A stretch of 64,000 bases of DNA from Aselliscus stoliczkanus (Eukaryota > Chordata > Mammalia > Chiroptera > Hipposideridae): assembly GCA_033961575.1 (NCBI GenBank), contig CM066734.1, positions 81,676,501 through 81,740,500 on the forward strand, given 5' to 3'. A program made the translations under genes and the position numbers. The notes beneath the pieces were generated by a model. The model was not told the origin of the DNA and did not search any database. It saw nothing but the letters and a program-made list of their open reading frames with translations. Positions 1 to 53,420 of this stretch are shown here, piece after piece. Position 1 is the first letter of the stretch, and the number at the start of each line of letters is the position of its first letter.

Positions 1-723
1 TTAAAACTATTTTTGAATCATGGGTAGAATTTTAGATTGAAAGAAACTATAGAAATTATCTGCTTTTAAGCCTGACCCACTGTGAAATCTTTCAGAACAT
101 TTCTGGAGGAGATCATCCAATTTCTGATTAAATATCTCCTATGATAAGGGACCTGATTCTTCAAAGGACAATTGATTCTTATAGAAATAAATCACTAGAA
201 ATATATGGGGGAAATTACTTGTTTTTCCCATTGGAGATTAATCAAACTAATTGATTAGAAATTGAAAGGACTGGGTTTTGATATTTGGATTATGTAGATA
301 TGTGAAAAACATTAAAATAAAATCTATTTTGGATCTGTTCGAACCATTTAATGTTTAGCAAATTGAAAAGTAGAAATTGAATTGTGTACATTAAAGCCTG
401 TGACAGATTAAGATGAATAATCTGATAAATTCTTAGCTCCCTTCTCTCTGACCACAGAATATGTGGCAAATTGATGCTCTGGAAAACTCACCTTTTGATA
501 TTATTATAAAATAGTTCCCCTGAGTCTTCTAGGACCTCTCCCCTTCTTTTATTATCCTGCAATAAATATCTTACTCTTTATTGCTGCATCCATTGTGTTA
601 TATAATATGTTTGTCAAAACCACCATTCTCTGTTTTAAGGGAAGAAGTATGTGTTGTTTATCTTAGTTTCAGCAGTGTGTACTAGAAAGCTTTGAATATA
701 GTAGGGCTCAATACATTTTTTTG
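1..723. other. Downstream flank of TMPRSS11D, nothing recognised
   Basis: AT-rich DNA without a supported gene. I see no repeat family I can name before the SINE that begins near 724. Confidence 0.6.
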
Positions 724-1177
724 TTTTAAAGATTTTATTGGGGAATTGGGGGGAGGGGAACAGCATTGGTGAACCGGGGAAGGGAAACAGACAAGTTGTT
801 GTCCTTTTGTTCTTCAGTATAGTTGTGGAGGACATTGCTTCACTGGCCCATATTGGTATCATCATTGTGCTCCTCCCGGATGAGGAAGATTGGTCTCCGG
901 CCTCTGGACGGCCACTCACAATGGCTCTTGGCAGCTCACACCAGCAGCTAGCCGCTCATGCTAGCTGACGCCCATTCACTGTAGCCTATGGCAGCCCACT
1001 TCAGCAGGGGCTGCAGCTATGCCATCCGGGGGACTCACAGCAGCCCAGCTCCAGGTCAAGCTGTTGTTCACCATCTTAGCTGTAGAGGGCAGTGTCACTG
1101 GCCCACATATGTGGGATCCGAACTGGGGCGGCTGACATCAGAAGTCAGCATTTAACCAACGCACCACTCGGCCAGCC
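724..1177 (-). mobile_element. Bat-type tRNA-derived SINE, long form with Rhin-like tail
   Basis: On the minus strand it opens GGGCTGGCCGAGTGGTGCG (tRNA-like head with GTTCGGATCCCACATATG as B-box region), has a body of about 300 bp and ends CCCAATAAAATCTTTAAAAC. Imperfect target duplications CTCAATAYRTTTTTTG flank it (707 and 1178 onward). Confidence 0.85.
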
Positions 1178-2070
1178 CTCAATATGTTTTTTGAAACAAA
1201 TGATTTACATTCTGTAATTGAGACCTCCAAATAGTACAAGAAATAATCAGTTGTTTGCTCTACACTTTTTTGGATAATTCTGACTCTCTCATTAGGTTTT
1301 AAACTCAAAGAATTCGGTTTGAACATCAAATATGTACTTTGTTTGCCATGAGTTTTGTTGTTTTTTTTTGTGGGGGGGATGGAGTAGTTTTTGTTTTCTA
1401 TATGCGGAACAGGACTTTCCCTGGTATTTCTCTTTCTAGCACTGAATTAGGGTGCTAGAAATTTTCTGCCAGAGTTTCCAGAATGATTTTTTAAGAACTG
1501 AAAGGATTTGTACATCACTGCCCCTCCCATAAATAATCAAAATTGGTTTCACGGAGTTACTTAGCTGTCAGGAAAATAGAACCCAACAGTACATTTAAAA
1601 AAATAATAATTTTTTTAAAAAAACCTCTTAAAGTAAGTGTTCTGGTGTTCAACTATCTCTTCATAAAAAGTATGCATGTTTGCTAAATAATATTTTTAAG
1701 ACATTGAGTTTGCTTTATTTTCTGCTAAATAAGTATTTTCCTTTATATAGCTTTCAATCTAAGGGAATAAACAAAAATATGTTTATGATTATGTGATGGA
1801 ACATGCACACACCCTCTCACAAACACCAACAAAGGCACAAAAACCCTCTCCCCTTGAGGCATACTCTAAATGATCAGGTTAATGTCATCCTCACAGGGTG
1901 CAGCCAGGGAGTGTCTAGCTGGACGCTTGTCGCGGTTATAGGGCTTGATTATAAGGCAGCAGAAAGTGCCAAGCCTTTAGAGTCTAGATAGCAATTTTCT
2001 TGTTGGAGAACCAATTAAACAAATTGTTTTAGATTGTCTTTCATAAATCATAACTTCCATAAATACTTAG
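1178..2070. other. Intergenic stretch between SINE and the TMPRSS11D 3' end
   Basis: No gene or clear repeat family recognised. A T-rich run at 1358-1375 and an A/T-rich tract around 1600-1625 are the only notable composition features. Confidence 0.5.
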
Positions 2071-2093
2071 GCCAGGAAATGATTTTAAGAGAG

Positions 2094-2099
2094 TTTATT
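2094..2099 (-). promoter_or_regulatory. Distal poly(A) signal AATAAA of TMPRSS11D
   Basis: AATAAA on the minus strand inside TTATTTCAAATAAACTCTC, matching the end of the human transcript in my memory. Cleavage would be expected about 15-25 bases further, near 2070-2080. Confidence 0.75.
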
Positions 2100-2397
2100 T
2101 GAAATAAGGTAAACCAACAATTTGTACATTTCACCAAGAGTTAAATTTTCAACCTCTTTTCCTTAAAAGTAAATGACTTCAATGTAGGTCTCCTCACAAT
2201 TTCACAGGAGATGTTTTCATCACAGTTCATGTAGGTGTTCTGATACTCGGGTGTCATAAGTTAGAAAGAAGCCTTGACACACAGATGATCATGCATAACC
2301 ACGCTTTAGCTATGCTAGGATCCCATAAAAATTCAGTAACATTCATAATTTAGACTATATAAATTGCTGCACCATTAAATTTTAATATATTTTATTT

Positions 2398-2460
2398 TGT
2401 GTGTGTGCGTGTGTGTGTAAGAGAGAGAGAAAGGAAGAGGGAGAGGGAGAGAGAGATTCC
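2398..2460. repeat. GT then GA simple repeat in the 3'UTR
   Basis: On the plus strand (GT)n with one GC interruption is followed by GAGAGAGAGAAAGGAAGAGG-type purine sequence. On the transcript it reads as a CT-rich then CA-rich tract. Confidence 0.9.
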
Positions 2461-3431
2461 TTCTCTTTCTATGATAATGTTATTGAAATTACGCTTTTCT
2501 CTTTGCAAACCAACTCTGCCCATTTTTTTTTTCCTCGAGACTTTCAATTCATTATTTGGGTTTAGGTATTGAGGATTCTTAAACTCAAAAATAACTGCCA
2601 ATGGTGATCTTAAATTCTTAAAATTACTCTTATTTAGTTGTAAAAAAAACACTGTAGTTGTAAGTTAACTGAGAAGGTTGTGTAGGTATATTTCATAAGC
2701 TTCTCTAAGGAGGAAATAAATTTTCTCATTCACATAGATGAATATTTTTAATAAAAGTAATCATGAAAATTATCTATAATGCTTTGTGTCTTAGTTGAGG
2801 AGCGGATATTTTAGCTTTTATCTTAAATGCCTGAAATTCATCAGTTCCTATGAGAGCGTGTTCTTACAGGTTAATTAAGATTGCTGTAGGATTGCACAAT
2901 GACTTCATATACTTAATTTCAGGACTTACACTACCTATAAAATATTGAGTAAGCAGAAATTTGGAATAAAGAGTAGTTTTATTGCTTCATGTTGCTCTGT
3001 CTTTCCTGAATGTTAATCCACCATTCCTTCCTTTGCAAATTTTGATACTTTGCCCACTTATCAGCTTTGGTGAGTTGTCTTCAGAGAAGATGCCTATGAC
3101 TCTGCAGATGTGTCCAGATTCCTCTAGTATCCACTCTTGAGTACCTGTTTTCCTCACTACTGGCACTTATCACAATTATAATTAAATTCTTCCCTCTGTA
3201 ACTAGTTTTCTATCTTTCCCCTGGCACACAGCTGCAGTAAGATTCAATGTTCATATGCTTTGCTTGAGAAATTAGAAAATACATAGTAATAAAGAAAGAT
3301 CAAATAGTGTTTTTGAAACAATATTTATGTAATAGGATATTGGAAACTTCCCGTTTCTTTTGCAGCTGAAAAATAAAGTTTTGGAATTTTAGACAGGAAC
3401 AGTTGCATGTAGACTTTGCGACAGAGAGGCA

Positions 3432-3437
3432 TTTATT
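3432..3437 (-). promoter_or_regulatory. Proximal AATAAA directly after the stop codon
   Basis: The minus strand reads TAG GC AATAAA TGCC: a canonical poly(A) hexamer two bases after the stop. If used it would give a 3'UTR of only about 20-30 bases. Usage is not shown by sequence alone. Confidence 0.35.
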
Positions 3438-3439
3438 GC

Positions 3440-45485
<42,046 letters not shown>

Positions 45486-45541
45486 TTTGATCCTGAATAA
45501 TGAAGAGGTTCTTTTTCTCTACTGCTCTGAGGTTTCCACTC
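45486..45541 (-). promoter_or_regulatory. TMPRSS11D: TMPRSS11D 5'UTR and probable transcription start
   Basis: The minus-strand bases before the ATG, starting GAGTGGAAACC at 45541, resemble the start of the human HAT mRNA as I recall it, so I place the transcription start near 45541. No canonical TATA box and no CpG island are seen in the next 100 bases upstream; an AT-rich ATAATAC sits roughly 20-25 bases before the inferred start. The exact start is an inference. Confidence 0.5.
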
Positions 45542-47639
45542 AAATGATGCTCATGTATTATGTGTGACCTGTGAAAAGGCTGAAGACAGAGAAGGAAATC
45601 CCATGCGATTAATACCTAACTTGCTAAACAAGTCTGAAGGCATCAACTTGAACCAGTAACGTGGCTTGTGGAACAGAACCCGAAATAGGCAGGGTGATTT
45701 CACTTAATTCTGGTAAACTGTGATTAAACATGGTAACAGGTGACAGGTATTTTGTGAAAGCTGGCAACTACTCTATGTGTGCTAGGGTCATTATTTTTCA
45801 TTTAAAGGAGATGTGACACTTGCCTGTGTTATATTGTCACATACCTCATTTCTTTGCTACAGCAAGCCAAGAGCTATCAGAAAACACTTACCATACATTA
45901 AAGAGTAGTACTATCTTTGAATTGTCCTTTGTCTATGATAAAATACTGTTATTCTTAATAGTGAATGAAACACGGATTCAGAGAAATAATTGAGTAGGTG
46001 CACAAAATTGTAGGATAAGCAAGCAGAATAGTTGGAACTAAAATTCACTTAGTCTTTTTCTAAATATGTTTTTTTAAAATATTTTAACTCACTATTAGTA
46101 GATGATTGGACATTAGAGCATAGTATGAGTATGAATGGGGTGAAGGTAAGAATGAAGTGTCTGGTGGTGTTTGCAGGCAGGAGCAGAGCCCAAGAAATCA
46201 CAGAGGCTAGGATAGTGCGGAAGTGAGAAAAAACATTCTTGTCTAATGTGTTGGAAAGAGGTAGGAGATAACTTTGGAAGGTTATGCTGGGATTACTTTG
46301 TGAGAAATAATGAATGCTAAAAAATTAGAATTCGTAATAGAATTAGATTGTGTGTTAAAACTTGAGTTCTAGTTTCTGCTTTTTCACCAGCTAATTGGGT
46401 AACCTAAGGGGAAAAAAATCACTATGCCTCTATGAGTTCGTTTATAAACTGAGAAAATGAGAAGCTGAATCAGGTGGCCTTAGAGAACATTTTCAACTCT
46501 AAAATTCTATGACTTTATCTTGTAAGTCACTGATAGCTGATGGATAATAATTCACTCCAGACTAAAACTTGAGAAGTGTTTACTTATTTATACATTTTTT
46601 ACATAAAATGCAAACCAGACAATAGGGGCATGAATGTGTGGGCTCCCCTCTACCTTTCCATTATATTTTCATCAGATCCTATATCTCATGCCTGATATTC
46701 TGTTGTTTTTTTCTTTTTAGTAAAGAATGAATATTATTTTTAAAACTTTTGAAAAAAGTTAACTAAACCATTTTTATTTCGCATGTTAACACTTAAGTAT
46801 TTTTCATATGTACAGGTCTTTTTCACACAGCTATATCATAATGTATAACTTTGTATTATTTAATGTTATTTCATAAGTGTATACCTGTGTTACTAATGTT
46901 TATTTCTAGTAGCTGTATATGTTATTTCTAGTAGCTACATATCTATCCAGTAGCTATGGTATCTAGATTAATCAATCATTAACAATTTTGATGGCTGTAC
47001 TTTAAAGGGTGAATCATAATCTGGATAGATTCATCATAAAATACTGAAACTAATTCCTAATATGAAATATTTAATTTTTTAAATTATTGATGATTCTTTG
47101 AATGATGACCTCAGAAATACAGTTTTTCAGCCCAATGCTCAATTTTTTTCTTGAAATAAATGAAAGTGAAAAATAATTTATTGGGCCACATTACTTAACT
47201 ATTTTAATGGATTTTTTTAAATGTACTTTTGTTTTAGTAATTTTTTTAAGGATGTGAAGTTTTGCCATATGCTTTTTTTTGACAGCACTTTCCCCCAGCT
47301 ACACATTCTCCTATACACAACTACTCTTTCCCCTCCATCTTTGTATTTCCTGGAGTACTCAGCAAAGGCCTTTTCAATGACTGGGTGCTTAGTCAACACA
47401 TTGTTTGTCTGTCCAATAACTGAATGCATTAATGCAAATCCTAGTACCCCATTATTATTCACAACTTGGGAATTAGTTAGGGGAGTGGCATAGGGAAAAC
47501 TGCATTCAGTCTGTAAGTGACTTCCTGCTAGCCTGTGATGAGCTCAACACAGAAAGAGAGGTGGGGTGTGAAATTATGGTTTGTGATGCAAAGGACTTGC
47601 TCTCAACAGGTTCTAGTTCAAAAGATGTTGATTCTTTTT
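45542..47639. other. Upstream flank of TMPRSS11D
   Basis: AT-rich; no exon, CpG island or repeat I can name. It would hold the proximal promoter, but I cannot identify defined elements in it. Confidence 0.5.
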
Positions 47640-48124
47640 TAAAAATTTCATTTTTTAATTACAGTTGACATTCAATATTATATTACTTTTAGGTGTACAA
47701 CACAGTGATTAGACTTATAAGATATAACTTATAAAGTCATCACCATGGTAATTCTAGTAGCCATCTGACACCATATGTAGTTATTACAATTTTCCTGACT
47801 ATATTCCCTGTGCTGTACTTTATATCCCTGTGACTATCTTTATAACTGAAAATTTGTACTTTGTAACCCCTTCACCTTCTTTACTCATCCTCCAATACCC
47901 CTCCCATCTGACAACCATCAATTTCTTCTCTTTATCTATGAGTTTGTTTCTGTTTTGTTTCTTCATTTATTTTGTTTTTCAGATTCCACATATAAATGTA
48001 TTTGTATTTATCTGTCTGACTTATTTCATTTAGCTTAATACCTTCTAGGTCCATCCATGTTATCACAAATGGCAAGGTTTCATTATTTTTTATGACTGAG
48101 TAATATTTCATTGTATATATGATA
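47640..48124 (-). mobile_element. Older L1 3' end, outer part of a nested pair
   Basis: TTTTAATTACAGTTGACATTC, TTTAGGTGTACAACACAGTG and the ORF2-end frame TMKYYSVIKNNETLPFVITW on the minus strand. Interrupted at 48125-48137 by a second L1 and resumed at 50264. Confidence 0.88.
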
Positions 48125-48137
48125 TGTACCACAACTT

Positions 48138-48165
48138 TTTTTTTTAATAATTCCATATCTTATTT

Positions 48166-48205
<40 letters not shown>

Positions 48206-50263
48206 AATTAGTTTCAGGTGTACAACACAGTTCAATAGTTATACATTTTACCCCTCAAAGTGACAAACCCCCATCCCCAATTCGCCATCCCACTACTCCC
48301 CCCCCATATCATATATATCTATTACTCTTCCTCTGACTCCCTTCCATGGTATAATCCACATCCCGTGACTATCTATATATATTCAATTACAGTTGGTATA
48401 CAACCTCCGCTTCAGGTATACAGTGCAGTGATCAAACCTCTACTCCATCCATGAAATGGTCTCCCCAACAAGACATGTGACCATCTGATGCCCCACAAAA
48501 TATTTACACCAGTATTAATTATATTCCCCGAACTGTCTGTCATATCCCTGTGGCAATATTGTAGTTGCCTATTTTTGCTGTCTAATCCCTTCCCCTTCTC
48601 CCTCATCCCCACCCCTCTCCCAACTAGCAACGCTGTTTTTCCTCTATATCTATGAGACAGTTCTGTTTACATTGCTCATTCATTCAGTTTTTCAGATTCC
48701 ACTTATAAGTGAGATCATATGGTATTTGTCTTTCTCTGTCTGACTTATTTCACTTAACATAATAGTCTCTAGGTCCATCCAAATCATTTCAAATGGTACC
48801 ATTTCATTCTTCTTTATAGCGGAGTAAGACTCCATTGTATAAATGTACCACAGTTTCTTAATCCAGTCATCTACCGATGGGCATTTCGGTTGTTTCCAAG
48901 TCTTGGCTATTGTAAATAGCGCTGCAATGAACATAGGTGTGCATATATTTTTTTGAATCAGTGTCTTGGGTTTTTCGGGATAAATACCTAGGAGTGGAAT
49001 TGTTGGGTCAAAAGGTTCCATTTCCAGACTTTTGAGATACCTCCATACTGACTTCCATAGTGGCTGCACCAATCTGCAATCCCATCAACAGTGCAGCAGG
49101 GTCCCCTTTTCCCCACAGCCCCGCCAGCACTTGTTGTTTGTTGATTTATTGATGATAGCCATTCTGACTGGAGTGAGGTGGTATCTCATTGTGGTTTTTA
49201 TTTGCATTTCCCTAATGACCAGTGAGGCTGAACATTTTTTCATATACCTGTTGGCCTTCTGTATGTCCTCTTCATATCTTCTGCCCATTTTCTTATTGGG
49301 TTGTTTGTTTTTTTGGTGTTGAGTTGCATGAGTGTTTTATAAATTTTGGATATTAACCCCTTATCTGATATATCGTTGGCGAATATATTCTCCCAATCAG
49401 TAGGCTTCCTTTTTGTTTTATAGATGGTTTCCTTTATTGTGAAAAAGTTTTAAGTCTGATATAATCCCTTATGTTCATTTTTTCTTTTACTTCCCTTGCC
49501 CGCAGGGATGTATCAGTAAAAATATTGCTCCGGGTAATGTCTGCAGTTGTATTCCCTATATTTTCTTTTAGAAGTTTCATGGTTTCAGGTCTTACATTTA
49601 AGTTTTTAATCCATTTTGAATTTGTCCTTGTATATGGCATAAGGAGGTGGTCCAGTTTCATTTTTTTGCATGTGTCAGTCCAATTTTCCCAGCACCATTT
49701 ATTGAATAGACTATCTTTACTCCAATGTAAATTCTTGCTTCCTTTGTCATAGATTAACTATCCGTAAATGCCTGGATTTATTTCTGGGCTCTCTGTTCCA
49801 CTGATCGATGTGCCTGTTTTTATGCCAATACCAAACTGTCTTGATTACTGTAGCCTTGTAGTATGTTTTGATGTCTGGTAGCGTGATACCTTCGACTTTG
49901 TTCTTATTTCTCAGGATTGCTGAGGCTATTCAGGGTCTTTTATGGTTCCATATAAATTTTAGGATTATATTTTCTATTTCTGTGAAAAATGCCCTTGGTA
50001 GTTTGATAGGAATTGCATTGAATCTATATATTGCTTTAGGCAGTATGGATATTTTAACTATATTAATTCTTCCTATCCATGAGTATGGTAGGTGTTTCCA
50101 TTTATTTGTATCTTCTTTGATTTCTTTCTTCAGTGTCTTATAATTTTCTGAGTACAGATCTTTTACTTTTTTGGTTAAATTTATTCCTAGGTATTTTATA
50201 GTTCGTGTAGCAATTGTAAATGGAACAGTTTTCTTAATTTCTCCTTCCATTAGTTTATTATTG
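48138..50263 (-). mobile_element. Younger truncated L1 inserted in an older L1
   Basis: About 2.1 kb: A-rich tail with (TTTA)n on the plus strand, 3'UTR, then ORF2 fragments (KKLWYIYTMESYSAIKKNE; farther up [20 protein letters not shown] from the reverse-transcriptase end). Exact duplication TGTACCACAACTT on both sides (48125-48137, 50264-50276). Frameshifts make it dead. Confidence 0.92.
48152..48203. repeat. (TTTA)n repeat at the L1 tail
   Basis: About eleven TTTA units, on the minus strand a TAAA-expanded L1 tail. Confidence 0.9.
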
Positions 50264-50530
50264 TGTACCACAACTTCTTTATCCATTTGTCCATCAATGG
50301 ACAGTTAAGTTGCTTCCATACCTTAACATTGTAAATAATGCTGCAATGAACATAGGATTGCATATATCTTTCCAAATTAATGTTTTATATTTCTTTGGAT
50401 AAATACCCAGAGTGGAATTGCTGGGTTATATGGTAGTTCTATTTTTTAATTTCTTGAGTAACCTCCATACTGCCTTCCATAGTGGCTGCACCAATTTACA
50501 TCCCACCAACAGTTGATGAGGGTTCCCTTT
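50264..50530 (-). mobile_element. Older L1, resumed outer part
   Basis: CACAACTTCTTTATCCATTTG through GTGGCTGCACCAATTTACAT, the reverse of L1 ORF2-end sequence, continuous with 47640-48124 once the inner L1 is removed. Confidence 0.85.
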
Positions 50531-51359
50531 TCTCTGCATCCTAACCAACACCAAAGAGGTTGACTCAATCTTCAGACCCTGAGAGAATGGGCAGGATGGG
50601 CCTTGACCTTTACTATTCTTAAGGGGCAGCCATTGCAAGAATAAGGGACACAGACTAACATACAAAAAATACCAGAATCCTCTTCCTCCCTGTCATAGGC
50701 TTGATTTTACTCTTCCTGTTATGCAGTCACAAAACTAAGGCAACCTGACCTAAGAGGAACAAGCATCAACAAAATAAAAGAGAAAATTTATTTTAATGGA
50801 GCATAAACCATGCAGTACATGAACTATTGAGACTGATTTTTGCCTGCCTGGGCTGAGGGGGAGAGATGATGGTAAAAAGACTATCTCTAATCACACAAAT
50901 GTCTACTAATAGATGTAGCTTTGAAAGAAATATGAATCATCCACTGGAGTTCATCATAACAATATGAACAGGAAAAAACAACCAAAAAGCAGATGATCTA
51001 AAAGAGTGTTGGCCAGTAGTGTTTTCTTTGAGTTTGGAGTTTGTTGAGTCATCAATTCAGGACAGTATAGTCATATGGCTACGGTTGGTGAAGAATTTGT
51101 TGTGACCTCTCTGAGTTATTATAATGATTAAAAAGCAAAGATATACTCACCATCTGATACAAATAAAATGTTATTTAAATACAAGTTTTACATTTATTGT
51201 AAATATACATTTTAAAATTGAGTAATAATTGGATTTTGTAAGTGTGGCCAAGTTTAATTTTGTGGACTATTATGTTTAGGTAGTTGGAGTTAAGGAAATA
51301 AGTGTATCCCACTATGTTACAAAGGGTATTGTCTATTCAGGAGAAATGTTACAGTGCAA
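50531..51359. other. Unassigned intergenic stretch
   Basis: No gene, and no repeat I can name. 50550-50770 looks repeat-like but I do not recognise the family. Confidence 0.5.
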
Positions 51360-51610
51360 ACAGTATGCTCTTTGGAGTTAGAATACACCTAGAATCAAAT
51401 CTTGGCTCTTCTATTTACTACCCATCAGGTTTCATAAAAGTTATTTATCTCTGAAAGTCTCAGTTTTCTTGCATGTAATACAAATTGAATTAAAATGCCA
51501 TTCTCATAAAACTGTGAAGATTAAATTCAATCAAATGAAATGAAATGAACTTAGGAATAAAGCACCTGGCATGTTCAACAATATGTAACGTAGTGATTAC
51601 TTCAGCACTT
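51360..51610 (+). mobile_element. MIR SINE
   Basis: GGAGTTAGAATACACCTAGAA, TCTCAGTTTTCTTGCATGTA and AAGCACCTGGCATGTTCAAC. Confidence 0.75.
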
Positions 51611-52535
51611 ATTCTCAAGGCAGTTTGTGTGCATACATGTAATAGTTACCATGGCTAGTGGGGGAAAGCTGGTACAGTTTGAAAATGGCTCTAGGTGTCT
51701 CTGAACTACCCTCCTCCCTATATTCACACATGTGATTTAGCTTCTCCACATCAGCCATTCGTTCAAACATGGTTTAATAAATCCAAAGCTCATCATAACC
51801 TGTAATGGCTTTAATGCTGATGACGAGTCATTTTCTTATGCTTTCTACATGTAGTTTTTTAAAACCAGTTTCTAATAGTAAGAAGCATCTTGACCATAGG
51901 TGCCTTTTTAACTTGTTAAAGGAATAAGTGTGCATTCTTTACTGCTCTCCTAAGCTCTCCACGTCAGTCTCCCTTGGGATACATAGAGCCATTTTCTTCT
52001 ATGGAGGGTAATTCCCACCTTTGTGCACACATACACACATTTGACTTCTGCACTTTTCCTCCACATGTGGAGAAGTAATCACGGCAAATACAATACATAT
52101 TGATATACAACCCCTTATGTCATTTTACTAACTGAAATGTCTGGCTGATAAACTTAATTAAAATTATCTGCTATATCTACAAAAGGCTTTTAAGTGATTT
52201 TTTATTTGGTTGATAATAACAACATGAATATATATAACTGCTATAAATTGTATCTGTTTTAACTTTGATCCCATTATAAATTTATGACTGTTGGTCTTGG
52301 CTGGCTCTTCAGTGCTGCCCAGCAATGCAGATAGTTTTCCCTGGTCAGTGTCTAGTTTAGTGTTTACAAAACCATTTCAGATCTCTTCTACCCTACCCAA
52401 AGTGTTTGTCTTCTATCCCTATTCCTCGTCCTTGATTTCAACAGATGATGTACAGTTCTACAATTGTAGAAAAAATAGAACATCCTTAGATGGACATTGC
52501 CTTTACTTCCTGTTGTCATATCTATAAATCTTATA
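51611..52535. other. Unassigned intergenic stretch
   Basis: Nothing recognised between the MIR and the deleted mariner. Confidence 0.5.
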
Positions 52536-53105
52536 CAAGTTCTAGGAATTAAATTCATGAACTCATCCTAGAAAAAGTGCTACATACCTCATTGCTGAAT
52601 ATCACTATGGTTACCTTCAAAGTACTCCCCTTGGAAAGCTATGTACCGATGCCAGTGCCTAGTCCACCCGTCAAAGCAATTTTGGAACTCTTTTTCTGGA
52701 ATGGCCATCAGAGCTGTTGTCGTATTACCCTTGATGTCCTGAATGTCATCAAATGTCTTGTTTTCAATATTTTCTTTATCTTTGGGTAAAGAAAGAAGTC
52801 ACTGGGGACTAGATCAGGGGAGCAGGGAGGGTGTTACAATACAGTTATTTGTTTACTGGCTAAAAACTTCCTCATAGACAGTGCTGTGTGAACGGGTGCA
52901 TTGTCATGTTGCAAGAGCCATGAATTGTGGTAAAAAGTTCAGGTCGCCTAACTTTTACATGCAGTCTTTTCAGCATTTCCAAATAGTAAACTTCGCTAAC
53001 TGTTTGTCTAGTTGGTACAAATTCATAATGAATAATCCCTTTTATATCAAAAAAGGTTAGCAACATCATTGCAACAAGTTCACAAACTTAATTGTCAGGC
53101 CATGA
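52536..53105 (-). mobile_element. Internally deleted mariner (second copy)
   Basis: Shares AAAAAGTGCTACATACCTCA and long following stretches with 42905-43420 of the fuller copy, then jumps from AAGGTTAGCAACATCATT straight to AAGTTCACAAACTTAATTGTC, the opposite terminal repeat. About 570 bp, so some 680 bp are missing inside. Its transposase remnant is broken. Confidence 0.88.
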
Positions 53106-53420
53106 ATGACATGGCTACAGTGGCGGAGATGGAGGCCCTGTATGGGCCCAAGAGCTTAAACTCTTACTTCCCAATGCCAATCTAACTAACCTCTCCTCTC
53201 AATATCCAGTCTATCAACAGGGATGAATACTGAACCCACAGAATGGCATTATTCCTTAGGTGGTCACTTGGTGGCAGGTTGAATACACTGAGTCTCTCCC
53301 ATCCTGGAAGAGCCAGCCAGTTTTTCTCAGGAATACCTATGCCAGATACAAGTTTGTCTTGCCTATCCAGAGGACCTTAGCCAGTAGCACTTTTTGGGTT
53401 GTGGGGAACATTGAGTAAAT
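53106..53420 (+). mobile_element. Ancient ERV-L integrase fragment
   Basis: ATGGCTACAGTGGCGGAGAT, then GGTCACTTGGTGGCAGGTTG and CCCATCCTGGAAGAGCCAGC follow the order of the zinc-binding and early core part of ERV-L integrase. Reading-frame breaks and a lost tail are evident; no LTR seen nearby. A relic without coding capacity. Confidence 0.65.

Larger units (their letters stand above)
2075..3439 (-). other. TMPRSS11D: TMPRSS11D 3'UTR
   Basis: About 1.37 kb from the stop to the distal poly(A) signal. Several stretches line up with the human HAT 3'UTR as I recall it: CAAAGTCTACATGCA just after the stop, GTGATAAGTGCCAGTAGTGAGG near 3160, CTCCTCAACTAAGACACAAAG near 2790, a CT/GA-rich tract at 2398-2460, ATGCATGATCATCTGTG near 2290, and TTATTTCAAATAAA at the end. 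The end point is set by the signal at 2094-2099. Confidence 0.8.

Noticed and set aside
49930..50286. 118-codon frame resembling a reverse transcriptase part
   Set aside because: It belongs to the truncated, frameshifted L1 at 48138-50263 and is not a separate gene.
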